64,000 nucleotides of DNA from Bombella intestini (lineage in GTDB: Bacteria > Pseudomonadota > Alphaproteobacteria > Acetobacterales > Acetobacteraceae). Positions 19,156-27,418 of this stretch are shown here, piece after piece. Numbering within the stretch: position 1 is the first letter of the stretch; each line of letters opens with the position of its first letter. Location: positions 1 to 64,000 of the forward strand of contig NZ_JATM01000004.1 in assembly GCF_002003665.1 (NCBI RefSeq), read 5' to 3'. The notes below the pieces were generated by a model. That model worked only from the letters and a program-made list of their open reading frames with translations. It made no database searches and was not told the origin of the DNA. Made by a program: the position numbers and the translations under genes.

Positions 19156-19190
19156 CGGGCAGTTCCTCACAGGGGGACTGCCCGTTTTTT
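19156..19190 (+). terminator. Terminator of ppa
   Basis: An 8-bp stem CGGGCAGT/ACTGCCCG with a 13-base loop is followed by six T, 18 bases after the ppa stop. Confidence 0.88.
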
Positions 19191-19271
19191 GTATCCATTC
19201 CACGGAATAGAAAACAGCAGATACAAAAAAACCACTCCGTCTTAACTGACAAAGTGGCTCTTCCGTTAATC

Positions 19272-19346
19272 TGGAGCGGGCGAAGGGATTCGAACCCTCG
19301 ACCCCAACCTTGGCAAGGTTGTGCTCTACCCCTGAGCTACGCCCGC
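19272..19346 (-). tRNA. tRNA-Gly (GCC), copy 1
   Basis: A 75-base tRNA with CCA encoded. Acceptor GCGGGCG/CGCCCGC, anticodon loop TTGCCAA giving GCC, T arm GAGGGTTCGAATCCCTT. The sequence is identical to the neighbouring copy. Confidence 0.96.
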
Positions 19347-19384
19347 ATCACATTTTTACCAGCAGCTCTCCAGAGTTTGAAATC

Positions 19385-19459
19385 TGGAGCGGGCGAAGGG
19401 ATTCGAACCCTCGACCCCAACCTTGGCAAGGTTGTGCTCTACCCCTGAGCTACGCCCGC
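19385..19459 (-). tRNA. tRNA-Gly (GCC), copy 2
   Basis: Identical to the copy 113 bases away, in the same orientation with CCA encoded. As the upstream member on the minus strand it is probably co-transcribed with copy 1. Confidence 0.96.
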
Positions 19460-19663
19460 ACGCTGTCGGTGGGAGGCTTATGCCCCAAAGTGGACCTTGA
19501 TGCAATCCCCCTTCTGCATTTTATTTTCCTTTTTTGAAGGTTCTACAGCTCTTTCCATCCGCCCCCTTGCCACTGCCCGATAACGAAACAATCTTGACTA
19601 GAGGAGCGGTAATACAACACCGCACAGCCCTCTCACTCTCCAGCCGCTAGAGGTTCTCCAACA

Positions 19664-20587
19664 ATGACAGACACTCTTTTCTCCCCCGACAGGACATCAC
19701 CTGCGCAGGAGGTGGATCAGTCCAGCTTCATGAAGCTCGTTGTCGAGGCCAGCAAGACAGTGCCAGTACTGGTGGAGTTCTGGTCCCCCTCTTCAGCTAC
19801 ATGCCAACAGCTAACCCCTATTCTGGAGAAAACCGTCCGCGCTACAGAGGGGCGGGTGAAGCTGACACGGCTGGATGTAACGGCCAACCGGACACTGATA
19901 GCGCAGCTTCTTCAGATGGGATTACCTCTACAAGCAACCCCCACAGTGGTCGCCTTCTGGCAGGGGCAGGTGCGTGACCTCTTCCAGGGTGTGCAGCCGG
20001 AAAATAAGATCAGATCCTTTATTGAGCAGCTTCTAAAAGACAGCGGGCAAGCCATGCCCGTTGCAGAGCAGCTCAAGAATGCCGATTCTGCATTGCATGC
20101 TGGAGAACTGGCCGAGGCAATCAACCTCTATGCTGGGGTGTTGGAAAGCGAGCCAGAAAATGCTGCCGGTTGGGCCGGGCTGATCCGCTGCATGATCGCT
20201 ATGGATGACATAGAAGGCGCAGAAGAAGCTGCTTCCCAGATTCCGGAAGGCATCAACAACGATCCTCTCATTGTCAGTGCCCTAAGTAGCCTGAAACTCT
20301 ATCAGGAGGGCCGGGAGCATGCGGAAAAGATTGATGATATCCGCCAGAAACTGGATCAATCCCCGCATGATGCAGAACTGAAAACAGAGCTGGCCAAAGC
20401 CCTAAACGGCACAGGACAGCGGGAAGATGCCGCCGAACTACTGCTAGGCATCATCGCCGAGGATAAGGACAGCACCACCGGGCAAACTGCGAAAGCCGAG
20501 CTCCTAAAATTCTTTGAAGCTTGGGGCATGACAGACCCCGCCACATTGGCGGCCCGACGCAAACTGTCCTCCTTACTTTTCTCATAA
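19664..20587 (+). CDS. CnoX/YbbN-like thioredoxin-TPR protein
   Basis: A 307-residue two-domain protein. The thioredoxin domain (about 20-125) has VPVLVEFWSPSSATCQQLTP; the usual WCGPC is replaced by SATC (44-47), so only the second cysteine remains, as in E. coli YbbN (SxxC). The rest is helical with TPR-like repeats (AEAINLYAGVLESEPENAAGWAGL). CnoX-type proteins are redox-controlled holdases that pass clients to GroEL and DnaK. A similar chaperone role is inferred here. A LON-domain gene follows, the usual neighbour in alphaproteobacteria. Confidence 0.85.
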   Translation: MTDTLFSPDRTSPAQEVDQSSFMKLVVEASKTVPVLVEFWSPSSATCQQLTPILEKTVRATEGRVKLTRLDVTANRTLIAQLLQMGLPLQATPTVVAFWQGQVRDLFQGVQPENKIRSFIEQLLKDSGQAMPVAEQLKNADSALHAGELAEAINLYAGVLESEPENAAGWAGLIRCMIAMDDIEGAEEAASQIPEGINNDPLIVSALSSLKLYQEGREHAEKIDDIRQKLDQSPHDAELKTELAKALNGTGQREDAAELLLGIIAEDKDSTTGQTAKAELLKFFEAWGMTDPATLAARRKLSSLLFS

Positions 20588-20673
20588 CCAATCAGCCGTA
20601 AAAAACGACCATATGCAGGGAAATGGTTCATCCATGATGCGGTCCCTGCCCGCCCTACTGGAGGACATATCCC

Positions 20674-21351
20674 ATGCCTGATACACACAACGCCACCCGT
20701 GGTGCGCCCTCTGACACCAGACGCCGCATCCCGGCCTTAACAGACATGACACTGGCGGACCTTCCGCCCCGTATTGGGCTGCTACCACTGGCAGGGACGA
20801 TCCTTCTACCACAGGGGCAACTGCCCCTGACCATCTTCGAGCCCCGCTATCTGACCCTTCTGGAAGACTGCCTCACCCAACATCGCCTCATCGGCATCAT
20901 CCAGCCCTCCGAGGCCGCCTGCTACGGCGACATGAATCCCCCGCTGGAATCAGTCGGAACCCTTGGGCGTGTTACCTCCTTCATGGAGCAAGAAAGCGGG
21001 CAGTTTTTCATCACTCTTACAGGAGTTTGCCGGTTCCGCTTGTTACAAGACCAACTGACAGATCGAGGCTGGCGGGAAGGACGCATCAACACGATGCCAT
21101 TCTCTCACGATCTTCTGGAGAGCCCGTCCCTTAATCTCGACCGCAAGGACTTTGCCACGGTTCTCCAATATTACAACGAACGCCACGCTATTCCCATTAA
21201 CTGGGACAACCTGAAAAAACTGGATGATGACACATTGCTTTCAATGCTGACCATGCTCCTGCCATTCCCAGCCGATGTGAAACAGAAACTTCTAGAATGC
21301 CCAGACCTGACGGAACGGGCCAGCCTGCTCTTGGATGAACTATCCCGCTAG
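20674..21351 (+). CDS. LON substrate-binding domain protein
   Basis: A 225-residue protein consisting of the N-terminal substrate-binding domain of Lon without ATPase or protease parts. LPLAGTILLPQGQLPLTIFEPRYLTLLEDCL and RLIGIIQPS are characteristic, as is the C-terminal helical section FPADVKQKLLECPDLTERASLLLDEL. GGAGG lies about nine bases before the ATG. Function is unknown; its position after the CnoX-like gene suggests a shared role in protein quality control. Confidence 0.88.
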   Translation: MPDTHNATRGAPSDTRRRIPALTDMTLADLPPRIGLLPLAGTILLPQGQLPLTIFEPRYLTLLEDCLTQHRLIGIIQPSEAACYGDMNPPLESVGTLGRVTSFMEQESGQFFITLTGVCRFRLLQDQLTDRGWREGRINTMPFSHDLLESPSLNLDRKDFATVLQYYNERHAIPINWDNLKKLDDDTLLSMLTMLLPFPADVKQKLLECPDLTERASLLLDELSR

Positions 21352-21463
21352 GCTAGCTGGCAAGCCCCATAGAGGATGAAAGGGCCTTCACATAAGGCTG
21401 GCCCCTCACCTTCGAGCGTTTTATGCTTGCTCCCACCACATCAGCCCGCATGAAAAGGCCATC

Positions 21464-21646
21464 ATGACCAACACAGCCCCTTCTCCCGAACTTCTGGCCC
21501 GCCTTGTCTGCCCCATCACAAAAGGGCCTGTCCGCTATGACCCGGCCAGCAACAGCATCATCAGCCCCCAGGCCGGACTAGCCTTCCCTGTGCATGATGG
21601 TATTCCCGTCATGCTGCCAGAGCAGGCCGCAACACTGGAAGACTAA
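21464..21646 (+). CDS. Trm112 family protein (UPF0434)
   Basis: A 60-residue protein of the Trm112/YcaR family. [17 protein letters not shown] followed by [14 protein letters not shown] is the family signature. In eukaryotes and archaea Trm112 stabilises methyltransferases; the bacterial role is less clear. It closes a plus-strand series after the thioredoxin-TPR and LON-domain genes. Confidence 0.9.
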   Translation: MTNTAPSPELLARLVCPITKGPVRYDPASNSIISPQAGLAFPVHDGIPVMLPEQAATLED

Positions 21647-21689
21647 AACCTTTTCCCGTTGCTCGCCTCCTACCAAATAGCTCTTCCCT

Positions 21690-22067
21690 TTATTTCTGCT
21701 GGGTCGGAGGCGCACCGTAGGAGGCTTCGGTATGTGTCTGTGCCGGGAAATGAGGCAGATCATCCCCTCCACCGTTGCTTCCCTCCCGCGTATGAACGGT
21801 ACGGCCTGAAATTTCATCTGGTGTTGGCTGAATGGACTGCACCATCGGTACCATTCCTCCTGAATAAGGTGGCATGGGGTGATGAAGCTCTCGGAACGGT
21901 TTTTTAGGGTAGGCCTCTCTCATGTCCGCTTTGGGCAAATGATGCACGGGGGCATCCTCGTCCTCTTCCGCCGCACAACCTGCCAGAAGGACACAGCCCA
22001 ACACACAGGCCGACATAGCCCGGAAGACCGGACGAACAAACAGGACAGGGGGAAAAGACAGCCTCAT
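21690..22067 (-). CDS. Hypothetical lipoprotein
   Basis: A 125-residue predicted lipoprotein with no recognised family. The signal sequence MRLSFPPVLFVRPVFRAMSA continues CVLGCVLLAGC, with a LAGC lipobox. The mature part is hydrophilic and low-complexity, rich in Pro, His and Glu, and looks unfolded. I chose the ATG with GGAGG three bases upstream; the open frame extends further up but without lipoprotein character. It is divergent from the phosphatase gene 48 bases away. Confidence 0.65.
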   Translation of the reverse strand: MRLSFPPVLFVRPVFRAMSACVLGCVLLAGCAAEEDEDAPVHHLPKADMREAYPKKPFRELHHPMPPYSGGMVPMVQSIQPTPDEISGRTVHTREGSNGGGDDLPHFPAQTHTEASYGAPPTQQK

Positions 22068-22115
22068 GACCTCCACCCTATAGCACTTCTGTACGATTGA
22101 CGAAGACCCGTAGCC

Positions 22116-22793
22116 GTGAAAAGAACGGGCATGTTCAAAGGCACCCTTTCCTCCCCCATACAGAGGCTTCGTGCGTGGTATGATGGCCTCTTTGTCGATC
22201 ATGCCATCTTCCGGCTGGTCTGGACGAATCTGTCCCCTGTCGTGCCAAAACGTGTCTGGCGCAGCAATCACCCCACACCGGGCCGTCTGCGCCGCTGGCG
22301 TCGGACTCTGGGGCTAGTCATGGTCATCAATCTCCGTGGGCACCGACAATGTGGGGCCGATGCCCTAGGACGTGAGGCCTGCCAGAAACTGGGTCTCCCC
22401 TATCTCGACATGGCTTTCGAAAGCCGCAATGCACCCCATAAAGACCGCATTCTCCGCTTTCATCAGCTGTATACTGAAGCCCGCTTTCCCCTGTTGTTGC
22501 ATTGCAAATCCGGGGCGGATAGAGCCGGTCTAGCCAGTGGGCTCGTCATTCTATTCGAAGGCGGCACAGCCGAAGAAGCCCTCAACCACCTGCACTGGCG
22601 TTTTCTGCACTTCCGGCGGTCCCGCACAGGGATTCTGGATGCTTTTTTCCAGCTTTACCAAAAAACGGCAGAGGGGCGTCTTCCATTCCTCGACTGGGTA
22701 AAACAGGAATATGACGAAGAGGCACTCCGCAATGCTTACAGAGCCGGACGCTTCAGCTCATTTCTAAATGATGCAGTCTTACGGCGGGAGTAA
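22116..22793 (+). CDS. Dual-specificity/tyrosine phosphatase-like protein
   Basis: A 225-residue protein with the cysteine phosphatase P-loop HCKSGADRAG (Cx5R) preceded by FPLLLHC, and an N-terminal VMVINLRGH strand with a possible general-acid region downstream. This is the DSP/PTP-like fold found in many alphaproteobacteria; substrate could be a phosphoprotein, phosphoinositide or lipid-A-linked phosphate and is not known. The first start is GTG; an ATG five codons later (22131) is an alternative. No ribosome binding site is clear for either. Confidence 0.8.
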   Translation: MKRTGMFKGTLSSPIQRLRAWYDGLFVDHAIFRLVWTNLSPVVPKRVWRSNHPTPGRLRRWRRTLGLVMVINLRGHRQCGADALGREACQKLGLPYLDMAFESRNAPHKDRILRFHQLYTEARFPLLLHCKSGADRAGLASGLVILFEGGTAEEALNHLHWRFLHFRRSRTGILDAFFQLYQKTAEGRLPFLDWVKQEYDEEALRNAYRAGRFSSFLNDAVLRRE

Positions 22794-22814
22794 ACACCTC
22801 CCCGGCACTCTGGA

Positions 22815-23282
22815 TCAAGAAGAGCGTTCTGCTACATCCCGAATAAAGTTCATCAACTGCTGACGAATCTTCTCATCACTGATGCTGTAATAGGCACGTG
22901 CCAGCTCCAGAGTTTCTGGCAGCATCAAGAGTTCGATCCCGCCATCTTTTTTATCTGGCGTTTCGCTGGACGTCTTTTCACTGCTGCCCTTACTCTTCTG
23001 GAAAGGGGCCTGCCTTTCATGCAGTCTTCCCATCCTGACATCTGAACTACCAAAGCCTTCCAGCTCATCAAAAAAGAAACCAACAGGTACTTCCAAAATC
23101 TGGGCCAACTCATACAGACGCCCAGCACCAACACGATTTACCCCACGCTCATATTTCTGCACTTGCTGGAAAGTGATCCCAAGTGCCTTGGCCAATTTCT
23201 CCTGCGAATATTTCCGTAACCCCCGAAGGAGTCGAATCCGTCTGCCTACATGTGCATCGACAAACGACGCCAGCTCTGTCAT
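22815..23282 (-). CDS. XRE-family helix-turn-helix regulator
   Basis: A 155-residue transcription regulator. The HTH lies at about 12-66: VGRRIRLLRGLRKYSQEKLA, LGITFQQVQKYERGVNRV, AGRLYELAQILEVPVGFFF. This alphaproteobacterial subgroup has a C-terminal helical tail, here ELARAYYSISDEKIRQQLMNF, after a Ser/Lys-rich linker. Target genes are unknown. The start with MTELASFVDAH is typical; a longer frame begins nine codons upstream. It lies upstream of lnt with about 100 bases between them. Confidence 0.87.
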   Translation of the reverse strand: MTELASFVDAHVGRRIRLLRGLRKYSQEKLAKALGITFQQVQKYERGVNRVGAGRLYELAQILEVPVGFFFDELEGFGSSDVRMGRLHERQAPFQKSKGSSEKTSSETPDKKDGGIELLMLPETLELARAYYSISDEKIRQQLMNFIRDVAERSS

Positions 23283-23380
23283 CAATCCCACACCTTCAAA
23301 TAGAAACAAGTCGAAAAGTTCTACTATTCATCCATAGTGGTTAACAATAAATTATCTTTTTCCATGACATAAGACCGTCC

Positions 23381-24910
23381 TTATGTATCTGCCTTGGCTC
23401 TCCGCCATCTCGTGAGGGCTCCCCCCACCAACAAAATGGACATCAGGCACGGTATCCAACGCCCTATCATGGCGAATGGAGTCGCTGCCTCAGGCCCGGG
23501 CAGCGGGCGAATAAGCACTTGCGCTCTGCCCCATTCTGTCCGCCCCATTTCCTTGCCCCGGGCATCATAAATAGCAGACACACCACGGTTATTAGCAAAG
23601 ACAACAGGCAGTCCTTCTTCTACTGCCCGCAAACGCCCCGTAGCCAAATGCTGCCGTGGCCCAGCACTATTGCCATACCAAGCATCATTAGAGATCGTCA
23701 GCAACCAATCGGGCCGTACACCCGGAGCAACGACACTGCCAGAAAAAACGATCTCATAACAAACCATGGGGCCGACACGGCCAATCTGCGGCAAGTTCCA
23801 CGTTTGAAGGCCCGGCCCCGGTACCACTTCGGCTGGAAGCAGATGAAATGGTATGATCCACGGGTCATATTCTCCGAATGGAACCAGACGGCTTTTATCA
23901 TAAATAGCCTCTATCTGGCCGTCCGGGGCAAGCGCCATCAAGCTATTATACCAGCGACCTACCCCATCAGCCCGCCTATCCGACCCAAGCAGCACCGGGG
24001 CACCAGCTGCTGCATCAGCAATCATCTGACGTGCCACTCCCTCCTCATCCAGAAGGCCGGGGAAAGCCGACTCCGGCCAGATGACGACAACAGGACGGCC
24101 CGGCAACAGATGCTGCGCCTGCTTTACACCCTGCGCTGTTAGCTCAAGGTAAGACCGAAACTGGGACACGGCACTGTCCCGCTCCAGCACTTCATTCTCT
24201 GTGACATTTCCTTGAACAATCACAGCAACCGGATTGATATGCCCCGGCAGGACAGCCTCATGCTCGGCACGCCATGCCCCCCATCCACACCAAAGAGCCG
24301 CACAGACGCCAACAGCCAACACAGCCCGCCGCCCCTGCCAAAGAGCCAGCGAAGCCAAAACCAGCATCAATGTCAGACCATCCACGCCGATCAGGGATGC
24401 TGGCTGAATGAGCCAATCCCCCAACCAACCCGGTACCTCCAGCGCACTGCCCAGAGGATTCCACGGAAAACCAGAAAAATAAAAAACCCGGGCCATATCA
24501 GCCAGAGTCCAGCTTCCAGCAAACATCAACACCCGTGGCCAACCTGCGGGAACAAGACGACACAATACAGCCGGAACCATTATGAGGGGGGCAATCAGCA
24601 GTGCAACACCGGGGGAGGCAAAAGGCACCACCCACCAAAACTCATGCACGCGGGTTAGGATCGCATTTGTCAGCCAATATAGGCCCGCTGTGTAATACCC
24701 CATCCCGAAAAGAAAGCCCCTTAGGGCAGCGGATCGGTGATTAGGGGCTACACAGACAGCCTGATAGAAGATACCCAGCACCAGAGGCAGGACTGGTACA
24801 AGACAAAGGGGCGGTAGAGCCAGCGCAGCTAGCCCACCTAGTATCAGCATGAAGACGGTACTGCGCCACCCTCCTTGCCGCAGAAGGAAGCACAACGCCT
24901 TCATCTCCAT
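23381..24910 (-). CDS. lnt: Apolipoprotein N-acyltransferase
   Basis: Inner-membrane enzyme that adds the third acyl chain to the N-terminal cysteine of lipoproteins. The 509-residue protein has an N-terminal membrane part with several hydrophobic helices and a periplasmic nitrilase-like domain. The Glu-Lys-Cys triad can be placed at VVIWPESAFPG (Glu), YDKSRLVPFGEY (Lys) and GPMVCYEIVF (Cys). AAGG lies seven bases before the ATG. The window also encodes lspA and many lipoproteins. Confidence 0.95.
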   Translation of the reverse strand: MEMKALCFLLRQGGWRSTVFMLILGGLAALALPPLCLVPVLPLVLGIFYQAVCVAPNHRSAALRGFLFGMGYYTAGLYWLTNAILTRVHEFWWVVPFASPGVALLIAPLIMVPAVLCRLVPAGWPRVLMFAGSWTLADMARVFYFSGFPWNPLGSALEVPGWLGDWLIQPASLIGVDGLTLMLVLASLALWQGRRAVLAVGVCAALWCGWGAWRAEHEAVLPGHINPVAVIVQGNVTENEVLERDSAVSQFRSYLELTAQGVKQAQHLLPGRPVVVIWPESAFPGLLDEEGVARQMIADAAAGAPVLLGSDRRADGVGRWYNSLMALAPDGQIEAIYDKSRLVPFGEYDPWIIPFHLLPAEVVPGPGLQTWNLPQIGRVGPMVCYEIVFSGSVVAPGVRPDWLLTISNDAWYGNSAGPRQHLATGRLRAVEEGLPVVFANNRGVSAIYDARGKEMGRTEWGRAQVLIRPLPGPEAATPFAMIGRWIPCLMSILLVGGALTRWRRAKADT

Positions 24911-24921
24911 GACCAGACCTT

Positions 24922-25863
24922 CTAATCTAGCGCATCCTTTAGGCGGCGCTCATAGTGACGATAGTATTTATCCGCCAGAAGCTCGCTTTTAACGAGTACG
25001 GCCACATCGGTAGTGTTGAACTGCTCATCCACTACAGCACCATCCCCTACATAACCACCAAGGCGCAGATACCCCTTGATAAGCGGTGGCAACTTATTGA
25101 TGCAGGTGCGGCGATCCAACGTGGCGGGATCAACCCGACACATATCAACATAACGCTCCGGCAATGCACGAACACGCAAAGCAGGCGGCGCCAGATGGTT
25201 ATGATAGAGCCATGTCAGCTCATCACTCATGGTATCTGGAGATGTGCCATGCAAGCTGGCACAACCAAAGAGCACGTCTATCCTATGCAGGAAGATATAG
25301 GACGCAATCCCCCGCCAAAGGAGCTGCATAGCGGCACGGCCACGATAATCCCGCGCCACGCAGGACCGGCCAACTTCAAGCAAGCGCCCTGAGAAATCAG
25401 TCAGGCAAGAAATGTCATATTCATCTGCCGTATAAAAACGACCACCTTCACCCAGCGAATCGGAACGTAACAGACGATACGTCCCCACCACACTGGCACC
25501 ACCACTGCCAAGAGCGTGATCTACGACCAGAAGATGATCTGCGATCTCATCGAACTTGTCTGAGTCCAGACGGGTCCGCAAAGCCTCCTCGCTAGGATGA
25601 GCACCCATCTCATCAAAGAACACACGATAACGCAGAGCCTGCGCCGCACGGATCTCTTCCTCCGTTGTGGCAAGGCGCACACCCAAACTACCGCCACGCA
25701 GCTCCTGAAAACCGCCTTCACGATTCAAGGCAAGGGTTGCCAAGGTGTCCATTTGCCGCTGCGTTTTCTCGCTGCTGACAAAATCCCCCTTTTCCACCTC
25801 TTCTACGTTGCAGGAGGTGATGCATGCATCCCCAGTGATATCTGACGGCCTCTTCCCGGTCAT
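24922..25863 (-). CDS. Ornithine-lipid N-acyltransferase (OlsB-like)
   Basis: A 313-residue GNAT-fold acyltransferase of the OlsB type, which makes lyso-ornithine lipid from ornithine and 3-hydroxyacyl-ACP. Supporting segments are EIRAAQALRYRVFFDEMGA, DHLLVVD, GTYRLLR, LEVGRSCVARDYRGRAAMQLLWRGI, FGCASLHGT and PPLIKGYLRLGGYVG. The N-terminal 35-50 residues are not conserved-looking and the true start could be downstream. The gene follows fur by 17 bases and precedes lnt by 11, so the three are probably co-transcribed. That would couple ornithine-lipid synthesis to a metal regulator, which is an inference. Confidence 0.82.
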   Translation of the reverse strand: MTGKRPSDITGDACITSCNVEEVEKGDFVSSEKTQRQMDTLATLALNREGGFQELRGGSLGVRLATTEEEIRAAQALRYRVFFDEMGAHPSEEALRTRLDSDKFDEIADHLLVVDHALGSGGASVVGTYRLLRSDSLGEGGRFYTADEYDISCLTDFSGRLLEVGRSCVARDYRGRAAMQLLWRGIASYIFLHRIDVLFGCASLHGTSPDTMSDELTWLYHNHLAPPALRVRALPERYVDMCRVDPATLDRRTCINKLPPLIKGYLRLGGYVGDGAVVDEQFNTTDVAVLVKSELLADKYYRHYERRLKDALD

Positions 25864-25880
25864 ACGAAATCAATTACTCC

Positions 25881-26417
25881 CTATGCCCGGCCTGATGGGT
25901 TGGACTTGCTCCCATCATCAGTCTTCCCTGATGTGGTGTCTTTCTTCCTGTCCGATGCCGTGCGACGCCCAAAAAGCTCTGCACGGTGGGACATGAGGTC
26001 AAACCCCAGCTCGGCTGCAATCTTTGCCAGCAGGCCGACCAGCTCATCATTCTCAAATTCAATAACATTACCGCTATCAATATCAATCAAATGATAATGA
26101 TGTCCATTCTCGCTGGCTTCATAGCGGGCACGGCCCCCGCCAAAATCCCGACGCTCCAGAATCCCTTTTTCTTCCAGCAGACGGACCGTCCGGTAAACGG
26201 TAGCAACGGAAATGCGGCTGTCCAACTCCGAGGCCCTGCGATACAGCTCCTCCACGTCCGGGTGATCTTCCGCCTCGGAAAGAACACGGGCAATAACCCG
26301 CCGCTGCCCGGTCATTTTCAGACCATGCTTAACGCAGAGACGTGCGATAGGAGAATCACCTACCGCCTCCCCAGACGCAGCACTATCGCGCCCCATTTTT
26401 TTTGTGCTCATCACCAT
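25881..26417 (-). CDS. fur: Fur family metal-responsive repressor
   Basis: A 178-residue Fur-family regulator. The DNA-binding part has GLKMTGQRRVIARVLSEAEDHPDVEELYRRA and RISVATVYRTVRLLEEKGIL; the metal site includes HHYH (106-109) and later MSHRAELFG. There is a single cysteine (Cys28) and none in the C-terminal half, so no CxxC structural zinc site, as in alphaproteobacterial Fur/Mur proteins. The metal could be iron or manganese. The tail is Lys/Ser/Asp-rich. Start choice among ATGs at 26417 and 26411 is uncertain. A perfect 12-bp dyad lies 17 bases upstream. Confidence 0.85.
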   Translation of the reverse strand: MVMSTKKMGRDSAASGEAVGDSPIARLCVKHGLKMTGQRRVIARVLSEAEDHPDVEELYRRASELDSRISVATVYRTVRLLEEKGILERRDFGGGRARYEASENGHHYHLIDIDSGNVIEFENDELVGLLAKIAAELGFDLMSHRAELFGRRTASDRKKDTTSGKTDDGSKSNPSGRA

Positions 26418-26433
26418 ATTGATGATCTATCCG

Positions 26434-26467
26434 ATTATGATGTGGTTTGTCCAATCCACATCATAAT
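26434..26467. promoter_or_regulatory. Perfect 12-bp inverted repeat upstream of fur
   Basis: ATTATGATGTGG and CCACATCATAAT are exact reverse complements separated by ten bases, so the half-site centres are 22 bases (two helical turns) apart. The outer halves ATTATGAT/ATCATAAT resemble Fur-box repeats. The site is 17 bases upstream of the fur start and suggests autoregulation. It could instead be a hairpin in the leader. Confidence 0.55.
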
Positions 26468-26534
26468 ACGAAACGCACCCTCCCCTATTTACAAATGTAG
26501 TCATCCCTGCCCCTAGGGGCAGTATCTGACAATT

Positions 26535-26954
26535 TTAGGATGGTTCGCTAGTCTCACGGCGGCGGCCTAGCCCGATGCGCCGTGCAAGAGAAGACCGATG
26601 ATTAGCATAATTGGGTGCAACCATTGGGTATTCCGGCGGCAGGCCCCAGCGTTCACGATATTCCTGCGGGGTCATGTTATAAGCTGTTTTAAGATGACGG
26701 CGCAGAAGCTTCAGTTTTTTACCATCTTCCAAGCAGATGATGTAGTCGGGGAAGACCGACTTGCGAGGGGGCACCGCCGGTACCGGCTTCTCTGGCTCAG
26801 CCTCAGCGGCGACACCAGCATCAGCAAGAGCCCCATGCACTGAGCGGACCAAATCGGGCAGAGCTTCTGCAGCGACATCGTGACTGCTCACATATGCTGT
26901 GACGATCTGTGCTGTCAGTTGGCGCAGAGCCTGTGTTTCTGTCTCAGACGACAT
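26535..26954 (-). CDS. mucR: MucR/Ros family transcriptional regulator
   Basis: A 139-residue zinc-finger regulator of the MucR/Ros family. The N-terminal helix (ALRQLTAQIVTAYVSSHDVA) is the oligomerisation part; the finger region PDYIICLEDGKKLKLLRRHLKTAYNMTPQEYRERWGLP is diagnostic. As in many Acetobacteraceae and Rhizobiales MucR proteins, one cysteine-histidine finger is degenerate (Cys-x-x-Asp). These are H-NS-like silencers that bind AT-rich DNA with T-A steps. The ATG at 26954 was chosen, with AGG six bases upstream. An AT-rich intergenic region lies directly upstream. Confidence 0.9.
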   Translation of the reverse strand: MSSETETQALRQLTAQIVTAYVSSHDVAAEALPDLVRSVHGALADAGVAAEAEPEKPVPAVPPRKSVFPDYIICLEDGKKLKLLRRHLKTAYNMTPQEYRERWGLPPEYPMVAPNYANHRSSLARRIGLGRRRETSEPS

Positions 26955-26972
26955 AAAAAACCTATCTCCCAA

Positions 26973-27418
26973 GAAATTTAGTTCGACCTATAACGGATTG
27001 TAGAGAAAGACAACAAGAAAAACAGTTTCTGTAATAGTAAACACTTATTGATAAGATAAGAAATTCCCTCACACAAACAGAAATCTTTCCAGCATAATGA
27101 TACTACATGGAGGAATTGCCTCCATTATCAATAGGTTAAATAACAACATATTCCATTCAAAAATGAATTTCCGCCTCATATATCATACTGTTTTATATGA
27201 AATATTCTCCATTCAAAGAATTTCCACCACAATACAGTCCATTGCATGATTATTTAAATATAAGATGTTACAGAAACATAAAAATATATAATATCTTTTA
27301 TGATACCACATACCATTACAGTCTAGCTATGCAGAAAGACCATGCACTTATCAAGAAGCCATTCCATAATTACACAACATATTCCCGGCATCACAAGACA
27401 CAGAGACAATAGTCTCCC
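26973..27418. other. AT-rich intergenic region upstream of mucR
   Basis: About 450 bases with no supportable gene and a base composition far more AT-rich than the rest of the window. It has many T-A steps, an imperfect direct repeat (TCCATTCAAA then AATTTCC, starting near 27152 and 27208) and a small dyad ATGGAGG/CCTCCAT (27107-27125). An open frame at 27197-27412 has neither a ribosome binding site nor a recognisable product. The region may be a MucR binding or nucleation site. Confidence 0.5.

Noticed and set aside
19272-19459. Direct repeat of about 75 bases
   Set aside because: Fully explained by two identical tRNA-Gly genes; not a mobile element or CRISPR.
27197-27412. 71-codon open frame in the AT-rich region
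   Set aside because: No ribosome binding site, no family resemblance, and a composition (Tyr, His, Asn, Lys) expected from translating AT-rich non-coding DNA.
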